Assembly: GCA_964571815.1 (NCBI GenBank)
Contig: CAZNDN010000026.1
Location: forward strand, 1 to 37,603
Length of the DNA: 37,603 bases
DNA from: CAZNDN01 sp964571815
Lineage (GTDB): Bacteria; Fibrobacterota; Chitinivibrionia; Chitinivibrionales; WJKA01
Direction of reading: 5' to 3'
How positions within the stretch are numbered: the first letter of the stretch is position 1; the number at the start of each line of letters is the position of its first letter. Shown here piece by piece: positions 23,789-32,214 of this stretch. Below the pieces are notes generated by a model, which saw nothing but the letters and a program-made list of their open reading frames with translations, was not told the DNA's origin and made no database searches. Position numbers and translations under genes: made by a program.

Positions 23789-25900
23789 GTGAAAAACCAT
23801 TTTTTCGCCCTGTCCACCCTGCTCATTCTGCTTTCTCTTCCCGCCTTCCCCGCCCAGCCGCTAAAACAGTACCCCACCGACATGCGCCTGGTCGATATCA
23901 CCCGGGACCCATACAATGCGGCAAGCGACGGCAGCGTCGATGTCAGCGACATTATTCTGCAGGTGTTCGAAGACAAACACCACGACTGGACCCGACCTTT
24001 GGCTCTCTACTTTCCGGCGGGCACGTACCTGGTGGACAAGCAAATCAGATTCGGTAACTGCTGCGCTCATCTTCTGGGCCAGGGACCGGAGCATACGATA
24101 CTGAAGCTGGCGGATAACGCCCAGGGGTTCGATGACCCTCAGAATCCACGGGGCGTGCTGCGGACGACCAGGTCGGAAACGAACGACACAAAGAACAACA
24201 CCGCATTCCGCAACTATATCCAGGACTTGTCTGTTGTCGTGGGGAAAGACAACCCGGGTGCAATCGGTGTCGAGTTCATTGCCAGTAATTCCGGTGCCGT
24301 AAAGAACGTAACGATACTGGGTGACCAGGGCGGCTTCTGCGGCCTTGCCATGGAAATCGGATGGCCGGGTCCGCTGCTTGTTAAAGACCTGACGGTCAAC
24401 GGGTTTGATTATGGTATCAGGGTCGGCTACAGAGAGTACAGCCAAACCTACGAAAACATCACCCTGCTCAATCAGAAAATCGCGGCCATCTATAACAACG
24501 GCAACATGATGGCTATCCGCAACCTTCAGACCACTACCGCCGCACCGGCAATCATCAATCAGGGAAACCGCGCCATGGTCGTCCTTCTCGACGGGCAACT
24601 GGGCGGGGGGAAATCCGGGACTGCGGCCATTGATAACAGTGCATTTCTGTATGCCCGCAACGTATCGGTGACCGGCTATTCCGATGTGATCAAAACCGGC
24701 GACAAAACGGTTGCCGGCCCGCGGGTAGATGAATACTTTTCACACGATCATCAGAGCCTTTTCGGCGACGAGCGGACTATGCTGCACCTGCCGGTGAAGG
24801 AAACACCTGAATTCCACGACAACAACCTCAACAACTGGGTTCGAGCCAACGACTACCCGAGTGTTGCGGCCATGGAACAGGCGATGAGCGATCAGTCAAA
24901 AACCACGCTCTACTGGAACACCTGGTCGGTCACACGCACCGGCACGCTTCGTATCCCGGCCAATATCCGCAGGATTTACTCAGTCGACGGGCTGATCAAC
25001 GTGGTGAACGGATACAGCGGCGACCCACTCATTATCAGCGTCGAAGAAGAGTCGGAACATCCGCTGATTCTCGAAGGACTGACTGTCGGCAAGGTCATTC
25101 TGGAGCAGCGATGCAGCCGTCCCGTTGCTATCTTGCATTGTAAAGGCCCCGATATACCGCGAAACTTCCCGGAAAGTGGCGAGTTGTTCATCGAAGATGC
25201 GCTGGTGAATCCGAAGTTTCAGTATCCCCAGAATGTCTGGGCACGCCAGCTCAACGCCGAGACCGGCAATAACAACGGTGTTCCAGTGGATATGATATTC
25301 AATCCCGGTGGTGACTGGTGGATCCTGGGATTAAAAACCGAAGGGCGCGGCACGATCGTAACCAACACCGACGGCGGCAGGCTCGAAGTACTGGGTACGT
25401 TCGTCTATCCGGTTCGCTCCGACAGCAAATTGCCGCAACCGAAGCATGCGTTTATCAACGAAGAATCTTCGATGTCGCTGATGTACAAGTACTATGGTGG
25501 CTACACCTATCAGATCAAGGACACGCGGGGAGGAGACACGAAAACCCTGGCCAGTGCGGATGCCGATAATCCATTTCTTTACACGAGTATTCGTCCAGAG
25601 GACAGAACATCGGCCGAAGTGCGATCACTGTCGGCCACCGTTGCGGATGTGCGCGAGGCCACTGTTTCCGTCTCACCCGCAGGGCAGACCACTCTTCGCC
25701 TTACAGTGTCCGCGGCGACGGAGGTGAGCCTTGTTACTACCGACTGCACCGGTCGGGTTGTTGCGGAACAGTCATTCGTGTACCCCGAGGGGGGCGCCCG
25801 CGCAGTCTCTCCGCGGCACGGAATGACGGGATCAGGGGTATACGTAACCAAACTGCGTGTCAACGGCCTGGAAAAACGATTTCGGTTTGTTGTACCGTGA
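23789..25900 (+). CDS. Secreted double beta-helix protein with T9SS-like tail (helix paralogue 2)
   Basis: A 703-residue protein starting at a GTG codon with GAGG seven bases upstream; the signal peptide follows at once (KNHFFALSTLLILLSLPAFPA). The helix opening is LYFPAGTYLVDKQI, about residues 70-85, followed by ILKLADNAQGF and a run of helix turns (VKNVTILGDQGG, VKDLTVNGFDYGIRV, YENITLLNQKIAAIYNN). A weaker second opening (TLYWNTWSVTRTGTLRIPAN) lies near residue 372. The shared motif is WWILGLKTEG. The tail (VSLVTTDCTGRVV ... GVYVTKLRV ... RFRFVV) is T9SS-like. It is closest to the partial gene at the right edge of the window: both share WARQ-N-ET and PLI--E-LT segments. It is probably a secreted lyase or a polysaccharide-binding helix, but the catalytic site is not identified. 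It stands alone with its own upstream region. Confidence 0.8.
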   Translation: MKNHFFALSTLLILLSLPAFPAQPLKQYPTDMRLVDITRDPYNAASDGSVDVSDIILQVFEDKHHDWTRPLALYFPAGTYLVDKQIRFGNCCAHLLGQGPEHTILKLADNAQGFDDPQNPRGVLRTTRSETNDTKNNTAFRNYIQDLSVVVGKDNPGAIGVEFIASNSGAVKNVTILGDQGGFCGLAMEIGWPGPLLVKDLTVNGFDYGIRVGYREYSQTYENITLLNQKIAAIYNNGNMMAIRNLQTTTAAPAIINQGNRAMVVLLDGQLGGGKSGTAAIDNSAFLYARNVSVTGYSDVIKTGDKTVAGPRVDEYFSHDHQSLFGDERTMLHLPVKETPEFHDNNLNNWVRANDYPSVAAMEQAMSDQSKTTLYWNTWSVTRTGTLRIPANIRRIYSVDGLINVVNGYSGDPLIISVEEESEHPLILEGLTVGKVILEQRCSRPVAILHCKGPDIPRNFPESGELFIEDALVNPKFQYPQNVWARQLNAETGNNNGVPVDMIFNPGGDWWILGLKTEGRGTIVTNTDGGRLEVLGTFVYPVRSDSKLPQPKHAFINEESSMSLMYKYYGGYTYQIKDTRGGDTKTLASADADNPFLYTSIRPEDRTSAEVRSLSATVADVREATVSVSPAGQTTLRLTVSAATEVSLVTTDCTGRVVAEQSFVYPEGGARAVSPRHGMTGSGVYVTKLRVNGLEKRFRFVVP

Positions 25901-26232
25901 GCAATCGCCGTTTCAAATGCCGCCGGGCGACGGCCGACACCGCACCCCGGGACGGCAAGAGTGTCTACGACGCATCACACGCACACCCTCTCCCTGGTTC
26001 CGCTCAAACAGCCGCATTTGATTTCGCCCCACTATCCACGGTCCCGCGCGCAGGGCCCGCAAGTGCGCGTTGCCATTCAGCTCCACGTGTTCCATCATGA
26101 GTTATTTTGGCTGAGATGGCACGAGCGTGCATGTTCGAAAGCGGCTGCAAGAGGGTTGCGTTGCCGTGCATGAAAAGAGGGTGTCCTTAAGCACGACTTC
26201 CCGACTGATTCCCATAAGGAGACGGATGAAAC
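25901..26232. other. Intergenic region upstream of a GH fragment
   Basis: There are 332 bases of GC-rich DNA with short frames on both strands that look like chance. The last 20 bases hold AAGGAG, a good ribosome binding site for the fragment gene. Nothing else is recognised. Confidence 0.4.
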
Positions 26233-26595
26233 ATGAAGAAAGCGGCCCTGGTAATGCTTCTGCCGGCCGGCGCGAAAATGACTGATCTTTGCGCCGCTGG
26301 GAACGATTACACCGCATCCATACAACCATCCTGGACCGGCCCGATATGGGGCGCATCAAATTATCTTGTATTCCAGGGACTGCTCAACTACGGCTACGAA
26401 AAGGAAGCGGAAGAACCGGCACGAAAAACCGTCAAGTTCTTTGGAAGAGATTTCCAACGATTCGGGGCTCTCCACGAATACTATCAGCCCGACAACGGCG
26501 AACCCATACTCAACAAAGGTTTTCAGAACTGGGATTATCTGGTGATGAATATGATTGCCCGGCTGGAGAAGCGGGAGAGAATCGAGGAGTTCTGA
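26233..26595 (+). pseudogene. C-terminal fragment of a GH63/trehalase-like (alpha/alpha)6-barrel enzyme
   Basis: A 120-residue frame. Residues about 33-115 (SWTGPIWGASNYLVFQGLL ... GALHEYYQPDNGEPI ... FQNWDYLVMNMIARLE) match the last helices of GH63-like mannosylglycerate-hydrolase/trehalase-fold enzymes, which are normally 500-900 residues. The first ~20 residues (MKKAALVMLLPAGAK) resemble a signal peptide start and are preceded by AAGGAG, so the gene may have lost its whole middle by an internal deletion that kept both ends. No remaining part of the barrel is found nearby, and the T9SS-like tail seen on its neighbours is absent. It is very unlikely to be an active enzyme. An unrelated origin of the first residues is the alternative. 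Confidence 0.7.
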
Positions 26596-26974
26596 CGAGG
26601 GGCGCGTATGCATCAGGAAAGCAACAGCTACCCGCGGGTCATCGTCACATTGGCGGCGGAAAGGAGTGATTTGGTGCAGAAGAGTCGATGGTGGAATCGG
26701 CACCAGGTGGATACCTGCCGCGACAAACACATCCGAGAACGCGTGAATCACGCATACCCTCATACACAGTGGCATCGCGAGACCAATGAGCGGGCGGGAT
26801 TCGGCCACGCGTTATTTCGAGAAAAGGCTGTTTGTCCGGACTCCCGGTGCTTGCGGAGGACACCGTTGGTAATGGCATTCTCCGTATGAGAAACAGTTGT
26901 GCTTCGAGCACTATAGCGAATGAGATGTGCGACCGAAATATCTTCGACCTCCGTCTTTCTTTCTGGAGTACCGC
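26596..26974. other. Intergenic region with no recognised gene
   Basis: These 379 bases lie between the GH fragment and the FAD oxidoreductase gene. Several short frames exist in all directions, but none has a convincing start, composition or motif. The end holds the ribosome binding site GGAG for the gene at 26975. Confidence 0.4.
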
Positions 26975-29071
26975 ATGAATACGACCGGCCTCTACGGCAC
27001 GGCACTGGCGTTGTGTCTAGTCGTGCTCCCGCCCCCGGGCCTTGCCCACCGGATCTACCTCGAAGCGGAGCACATGGCCGATTCTACCGGCCGGCCGCTT
27101 TTTCAGAAGGGCGGCTGGGTCATCGATCCCCAGGCGATGGATATCATGGGTTCTCCGTACCTTCTGGCTCACGGAATCGGCAGGCCTGTCCGTGACGTGT
27201 TCTGTTCCGTGGACATTCCCCGCGACGGAGACTATCGATTCTGGGTGCGCACCCGCGACTGGGTCCCCCCTCACGGCGCAGGCCGCTTCGAGCTCCTCGT
27301 CGGCGGTTCCAAACTCGACTCTGTTTTTGGAGTGCGCGGCGACGGTTCATGGATGTGGCAAAACGGCGGCGTGGTGTCGCTCTCAGCCGGAACAGTCGAG
27401 GTTCGTCTCCACGATCTCACAGGGTTTGAGGGCCGATGCGATGCGATCGTTATCACCGATGAACTCGCGTATGTTCCTCCGTCCGAAGCAGGGGCTCGGA
27501 GGTCGATGCGCGAAACGGTGCTTGGGATCGATGAACCCATTCTCGATACCACCGTCTTTGATTTTGTTGTTGTCGGAGGTGGTCTTGCGGGCTGCTGTGC
27601 CGTGCATGCCGCTGCCGACGCCTCGCTCAAGGTTGCCCTTATCAACAATCGCCCGCGATTGGGAGGAAACAGCGCATTCGGCGTTCCGGTTGCCGGCTTT
27701 GAAGACGACTCCCTCTTTCCGCGTAACACCGATTACCGTTCAAACTCGCGCTACCTCGGACCGCACGACAACATTTCGGTTTTTCACAACACGCACGTCA
27801 ATGGAGTAGAGAAAACCGGTGCAACCATTCAGGCGGTCATCGGGCAAGGAATACCATCGGGTCGCAAAACCCGCTTTCGCGCTCCTCTTTTTCTTGATGC
27901 CACCGGAGACGGCGCCGTCGGCTTTCTCGCGGACGCGGAATACCGCATGGGGCGCGAAAGCTATGCTCAAACGGGCGAAGCCCATGCACCGGACGAGCCC
28001 GACTCCCTGCATCTGGGCTCCACGATCTACTGGAAAATGTCGGAACAGGATACACCGTCGCCGTTCCCTGTCCTGCCCTGGGCCATACAAATCGCTGATT
28101 GCAGAGAAGACGTCGCCATTACCGGAGGAAACTGGACATGGCAAACCGGCCAGTACAGAAATCAGATCGCCGAAATTGAAACCATTCGCGATCACTTCAT
28201 GCGTGCCGTCTATGGTGTGTTTTCTCACCTCAAAAACGATCCCGCCACATCGGCGGAGTATGCAAACTACCGGCTCGAATATTTCCATAACCTGATAGCA
28301 CCGCGCGAGTCGCGGCGACTGGTCGGCGATATCGTGTTTTCGGAAACCGACATAACGAACCGGGTTCGGTTTCCCGATGCCTGTGTTCTGTCGGACTGGT
28401 TCATCGAAGCGCACGCCTATTTACCCAATTCGCTCGACAAGCTGGAATGCATACGAGCCGACACTACCGAAGAGCCCTATCGTATCCATCACCTCAATTG
28501 GGGGTGGAAAAAATTCGGAATTCCATTCCGTTCGCTCTACTCAAAAGATATCGACAACCTCTTTATGGCGGGCAGGGATATCAGCGCAACACATAGTGCC
28601 ATGCTGCAGACCAGGGTTCAGGGAACCGGTGCAATGACCGGGACCGCGGTGGGGCGTGCGGCGTATTTGTGCAGAAAGCTGAACATCAAACCACGACAGG
28701 TCTATACCGACCACCTCGAAGAATTCAAATCGATACTGTCGGATCCCGATAACCTCAGCCCGGTAGCCGCGGCACAGGGCTTGCAGGAGCCGCCGTCTCG
28801 AACAGAACTTGCCGTTGCTCTCCCCGGAGTTCCTTTGGTGCGCATGAGCCTGCCCGAGGGGTCGCTTTCAGGACCGATACACGTCACCATCCATAGCATC
28901 GACGGCCGTGTCGTGCGGAGCGCGTGGACCAATAGAGAAAACCCGACATCACCGACATGGGTACGTGATCAACGCGGCGGCGAGGAGGGACGGCCGGCCC
29001 GCGGCATGTATCTCTGCCGGCTGTATTCCCGCGGCTTTCTGAATGCGTCAAAGTTGCTCTTCGTGAAATGA
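26975..29071 (+). CDS. Secreted FAD-dependent oxidoreductase with N-terminal beta-sandwich and T9SS-like tail
   Basis: A 698-residue protein from the ATG at 26975 (GGAG seven bases upstream); the signal peptide is ALALCLVVLPPPGLAH. Residues about 25-180 form a sandwich domain seen in this family (IYLEAEHM ... KGGWVIDPQAMDIMGSPYL ... HDLTGFEGRCDAIVITDE). The FAD-binding Rossmann motif is FVVVGGGLAGCCAVHAA, with Gly201-Gly-Gly-x-x-Gly206, then RLGGNSAFG. The C-terminal FAD signature is NLFMAGRDISATHSAM ... GTAVGRAA. This is the FAD_oxidored (PF12831) type often found in polysaccharide loci of Bacteroidetes and Planctomycetes; the reaction is unknown. The tail is T9SS-like but divergent (VTIHSIDGRVV ... 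GMYLCRLYS). No twin-arginine is present, so FAD would have to be bound after Sec export. MITE-like copy B starts 24 bases after the stop. Confidence 0.87.
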   Translation: MNTTGLYGTALALCLVVLPPPGLAHRIYLEAEHMADSTGRPLFQKGGWVIDPQAMDIMGSPYLLAHGIGRPVRDVFCSVDIPRDGDYRFWVRTRDWVPPHGAGRFELLVGGSKLDSVFGVRGDGSWMWQNGGVVSLSAGTVEVRLHDLTGFEGRCDAIVITDELAYVPPSEAGARRSMRETVLGIDEPILDTTVFDFVVVGGGLAGCCAVHAAADASLKVALINNRPRLGGNSAFGVPVAGFEDDSLFPRNTDYRSNSRYLGPHDNISVFHNTHVNGVEKTGATIQAVIGQGIPSGRKTRFRAPLFLDATGDGAVGFLADAEYRMGRESYAQTGEAHAPDEPDSLHLGSTIYWKMSEQDTPSPFPVLPWAIQIADCREDVAITGGNWTWQTGQYRNQIAEIETIRDHFMRAVYGVFSHLKNDPATSAEYANYRLEYFHNLIAPRESRRLVGDIVFSETDITNRVRFPDACVLSDWFIEAHAYLPNSLDKLECIRADTTEEPYRIHHLNWGWKKFGIPFRSLYSKDIDNLFMAGRDISATHSAMLQTRVQGTGAMTGTAVGRAAYLCRKLNIKPRQVYTDHLEEFKSILSDPDNLSPVAAAQGLQEPPSRTELAVALPGVPLVRMSLPEGSLSGPIHVTIHSIDGRVVRSAWTNRENPTSPTWVRDQRGGEEGRPARGMYLCRLYSRGFLNASKLLFVK

Positions 29072-29095
29072 TTGTATTTGTATTCTTGTTCTTGC

Positions 29096-29310
29096 GGCCG
29101 GTGGTTTCCTGATTGCTTTGCGTCCTGCCGGACTTCCACCTCGTTCCGGCGTGTTCGCAAGAGGCACAACGAAGCTACCCCGGGAGCCCGAATTGGAGTC
29201 GTGTGTCGGTGTTTTCGCGGAGCATCGAAATTCCCACCATTCCTTGGAGGGCATCGCTCATTGCATGGAGACAAACGTGCGCCGACCATCAAATAACCAG
29301 AATAGCGACC
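29096..29310. repeat. MITE-like repeat, copy B (decayed ends)
   Basis: About 215 bases align along their whole length with copy C. GGCCGGTGGTTT at the left corresponds to the terminal repeat, followed by GATTGCTTTGCGTCCTGCCGG, CACCTCGTTCCGG, TTCCCACCATTCC and ACGTGCGCCG. The right terminal repeat is eroded (AAATAACC where copies A and C have AAACCACC), so its right edge is approximate. It begins 24 bases after the FAD oxidoreductase stop codon. Confidence 0.65.
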
Positions 29311-29343
29311 GAAGTACTTGACCTGTTGATTTCATTGAAGCGC

Positions 29344-29369
29344 TCATGGTGAGCACGGTCGAAGCATGA
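29344..29369. repeat. Short dispersed-type palindromic repeat, unit 1
   Basis: TCATGGTGAGCACGGTCGAAGCATGA has inverted ends TCATG/CATGA. It belongs to the TCATGGTGAGC ... GTCGAA family of intergenic repeats that I recall from many bacterial genomes; a second unit follows at 29392. Confidence 0.5.
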
Positions 29370-29391
29370 CGCGAAATGACGGATGCTCGTT

Positions 29392-29425
29392 CCTTCGACA
29401 AGCATGCCCTGAGCACAGCCGAAGG
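29392..29425. repeat. Short dispersed-type palindromic repeat, unit 2
   Basis: CCTTCG and CGAAGG form the ends of a 34-base unit that contains ACAAGCATGCCCTGAGCACA, the companion half of the same repeat family as the unit at 29344. The pair lies between the MITE-like copy B and the 3' end of the minus-strand gene. Confidence 0.5.
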
Positions 29426-29535
29426 GTGCATCCTGAGCCCCGCGGCTTTTCTCGGGACAGGCCCGGCGACTACCCTTGGTATCTGAGTAGCTACAAACCA
29501 GGAAGCCACCGCCGCCCGCGGCAACGTCGTGTGTC

Positions 29536-31527
29536 TCACTCATTCACGACAACTCTTCTGATATGAATCACTCCATGGTCGGCTGCTCTGATGAGGTACA
29601 GACCCCTGGTCGTGCCAAACGCGCGCATGGCGGCATTGCCCCGCACGCCGCGGCTCCTGTAGACCAGCTCTCCCAGAGCATTGAACACTCGTATGTCTTC
29701 AAGGTCGTTCAACTCCATGCCCAAAACCTTTCCAGCCCGGTTCGGATATGCCTTCTCTGCCCCGTCGCCCACAAAGCTCAGGGCAACTGCGCCGCATTCT
29801 CCCACAGTGCCGAAGTCGATGTACCCGGCACAGTGCATCTCCTGACTGTAACTGCCGCCGCATGAGCCGTCTTGATACACGGCGGTATTTGTCGCCTGGT
29901 CCTCGGCCTCGCAGGTGCAGGAGCCTATGGTGATGTAGTCGATTTCCATGTCGGTACCGTTGTCGGGAAAGTACAGCTTCACATTGTGCTCTCCGCTGAA
30001 TGGATGAGAGTAGTCGGCAAACGAGGATCCTGATATTGTCCAGGTTTTCACGGTGTTGTCGTCAAGGCGCAGCTCAAGATTGTCGGAGCTTCCGCCGGTA
30101 ACGCGGGCCCTGACAGTAAGGGTTGCATCGGATGCAGTGCTGCCCGGTGTTGCGGAAGCTTCGCCGGAATAGCTCGATTCATTCCCGCTGTTGTCTTCGG
30201 CGGTTACCACGTAATAGTACGTAGTACCGTTGGATACGTCGCTGTCCGTGTAATCCGCGCTGCTTGCCGCTGAACTGCCGATCGGGCTGTAGTCGCCGCC
30301 GGATACCGTGGAGCGATACACCTCGTAGCCTTCCAGGTCGCTTTCGCTGTTGTCGTCCCAGTTCAGGCGTACCGAACCATCGTTGCCTGTGGCCGACAGG
30401 CCCGAAGGCGCTGCGGGAGGGTCGGTGTCGCCTCCGCCGCCGCACATTGCCCCGGAACCGATCGTCCCGAGGTCGCAGGCCATCGGCGCGAGCCGGTTAC
30501 TGTGATCGGACGTGGGGCCGCCGCCTATGTTGCCGGAACGGTTGTTGGTAACGATACTCAGTTTTTCAAAGAGCCGGTTCACATCCCTGAAAAACGCGCC
30601 ACTGGATACAACATGGTTTTCCGCCCCTCCCATGTCGTTCAGTACCACTTGTTCTTCCGCGCACAGATAATGACAATCCCACCCGGATGCTTCCACCACG
30701 TAGGCGCCGTAATCGCGAAAGGCATCAAAGAGTTTTGAGCCGGCCGTTGACTCAAGTCCCAGATTTCCCTTGGCAACGGATGGGGGTATGGCCAGCAGCG
30801 TTCCCATCACGAAATCGGGGTTTGTTCCGCCGTAATCCTCCGGAGCATAATTGTCCGCCGACTTTGCCGGCCATTGGTAGCCGGGGAATGATTGGCTGTA
30901 GTAACAGTACTCAGCCGCATCGATCGTAAGGGTCAATGCATGGCGGATTGGTTCGCTGCCGGTCAATTCACCTTCACGCAACGCCCCACCTATGGCGCTC
31001 ATTCCCGAAGCCCCGTGGCCGTGTCCCCCGTTTCCGTTGAGCCCGTCGCCCAGAATGCTTTCATTCACATTGGGATTGATCCACGAAGGATAGTAGATGT
31101 TACCACGCCCATCGCACCGCGCCATCACCTGGCCCTGTATCATTTTGTCACTGTCCGGCTTCAGGAAGGCAAATGTTGCATTGGGCGTATTTCCATAGGG
31201 TCCGGAGCCGTCGGGATGAACAATCCATCCATCCGGAATATGCAAATCATACCCCTGGTCCCCGGTTGATGAGCACCTGTTTGTCCAGCCATTATTGGAG
31301 TGCACATCCCTTGAAGGGTCGGATGTTTTCAATCTCAGGAAATGTTGCACATCAAACCCCACATAGGCAGCAGCGGAAATATTCGCATCAGAATAGTCTG
31401 CATTCTCATGAATCGGCATGTTCCAGATCGACTCCTTGTCAAACGGCCAAAGCCACGGGTCGCGTGTTTGCGAACGGACAAGAGCAGCAGACAGAATCAG
31501 ACTGAGAAAAACCAACTTCGCTTTCAT
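29536..31527 (-). CDS. Secreted multidomain protein: unknown catalytic-type domain, FN3, CBM60-like module, T9SS-like tail
   Basis: A 663-residue protein with GGGGAGGA before the ATG and a signal peptide (MKAKLVFLSLILSAALVRSQ). Residues about 20-365 form one domain beginning WPFDKESIWNMPIH, with GGHGHGASGMSAIGGALREG and IRHALTLTIDAAEYCYY; I recall similar secreted hypothetical proteins in other phyla but no named activity. Residues about 372-460 are an FN3 domain (APSGLSATGNDGSVRLNWD ... TYYYVVTAEDNSGNES). Residues about 465-590 match CBM60, a xylan/galactan-binding family: VRARVTGGSSDNLELRLDD, DMEIDYITI, then CEAEDQATNT and CGGSYSQEMHCAGYIDFG. The tail (IRVFNALGELVYRS ... GLYLIRAADHG ... IRRVVV) is T9SS-like. 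It is transcribed convergently with the FAD gene and divergently from the gene at 32215. The CBM suggests a plant or algal beta-glycan as target. Confidence 0.8.
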   Translation of the reverse strand: MKAKLVFLSLILSAALVRSQTRDPWLWPFDKESIWNMPIHENADYSDANISAAAYVGFDVQHFLRLKTSDPSRDVHSNNGWTNRCSSTGDQGYDLHIPDGWIVHPDGSGPYGNTPNATFAFLKPDSDKMIQGQVMARCDGRGNIYYPSWINPNVNESILGDGLNGNGGHGHGASGMSAIGGALREGELTGSEPIRHALTLTIDAAEYCYYSQSFPGYQWPAKSADNYAPEDYGGTNPDFVMGTLLAIPPSVAKGNLGLESTAGSKLFDAFRDYGAYVVEASGWDCHYLCAEEQVVLNDMGGAENHVVSSGAFFRDVNRLFEKLSIVTNNRSGNIGGGPTSDHSNRLAPMACDLGTIGSGAMCGGGGDTDPPAAPSGLSATGNDGSVRLNWDDNSESDLEGYEVYRSTVSGGDYSPIGSSAASSADYTDSDVSNGTTYYYVVTAEDNSGNESSYSGEASATPGSTASDATLTVRARVTGGSSDNLELRLDDNTVKTWTISGSSFADYSHPFSGEHNVKLYFPDNGTDMEIDYITIGSCTCEAEDQATNTAVYQDGSCGGSYSQEMHCAGYIDFGTVGECGAVALSFVGDGAEKAYPNRAGKVLGMELNDLEDIRVFNALGELVYRSRGVRGNAAMRAFGTTRGLYLIRAADHGVIHIRRVVVNE

Positions 31528-32214
31528 GAATCCTCCCCGAGCGGGTTTTCATATACTCTGTTCGGTTGGTCGGCACCGCTGTCGGCAACGGCCGCGGCAA
31601 GCAGCCCCGAATTCGCGGGTGCTCTGAAAGCCGCAGTATCCGATACCGTCCGTTACCAACGGTATTCCAAGATAACTCAAACAAGCGGGCAGATCAAGGC
31701 AGAAAGCAACGCAACAGCGAGGAATAGCCGCTGCAACCTCGCCGGAGGCCTCTCACTGTAGAATCCCTCGGCCTCAGCCTCGGCTGTGAATGCCGTGCGA
31801 GGGCCCCGCGATCCACGATTCGCATTCCTTTCGGCGCCCTTCGGACCCCGCCTCTGTCCCCTCATGTCCACACGGCTCCCGGCGGCCGTCTCCGCGGTTC
31901 CTGCCCGGTGGACGAATCGGCGATCCCGGATCGGCGCGGTCCAGCCCGGCATCGCCGTCGTGGCCCGTGCCATGGTGGAATTCAGAACAGGAGAGACGGC
32001 CGCCGGCCGAACAGGCAACACCGGGCAGATCACCTTCGTGGACGGCATCGCCCGGGAATGAATAATAAACACCCGAGAATATGCTGCGGTAGTGACCAGT
32101 GCGCATGTATCGATTTTCAGCCTGAAATTTCGGCAATTTTATGGTATATTATAGTGGTTCCGTGGTTTCCCCCGGTCACCGATTGTCTTCCACACCCGTA
32201 CGAAGGAGGGTACA
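31528..32214. other. Long divergent intergenic region, GC-rich centre
   Basis: There are 687 bases between divergent genes. It contains the inverted repeat at 31643-31665. From about 31740 to 32060 the DNA is GC-rich with overlapping open frames on both strands (for example 32072-31677 minus and 31786-32061 plus); none has a ribosome binding site or a motif I recognise, and they exclude one another. The last 90 bases turn AT-rich (GGTATATTATAGTGG near 32143-32157) and probably hold the promoter of the gene at 32215, with GAAGGAGGGT as its ribosome binding site. Confidence 0.45.
31643..31665. promoter_or_regulatory. Inverted repeat upstream of the CBM60 gene, possible operator or hairpin
   Basis: ATACCGT and ACGGTAT form a perfect 7-bp inverted repeat with a 9-base centre, about 116 bases upstream of the minus-strand gene that starts at 31527. 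It could be a dimeric regulator site; no regulator is assigned. Confidence 0.25.

Noticed and set aside
15270..29071. Classical SusC/SusD polysaccharide utilisation locus
   Set aside because: No TonB-dependent receptor or SusD-like lipoprotein is encoded; the locus has only secreted tail-bearing proteins.
28969..29292. Minus-strand frame spanning the repeat copy B
   Set aside because: It covers the repeat and the antisense of the FAD gene end; equivalent frames in the other copies are not conserved as protein.
31677..32136. Minus-strand frames of 131 and 120 residues
   Set aside because: They overlap each other and plus-strand frames, have no ribosome binding site, and look like GC-driven chance frames; kept only as an unexplained segment.
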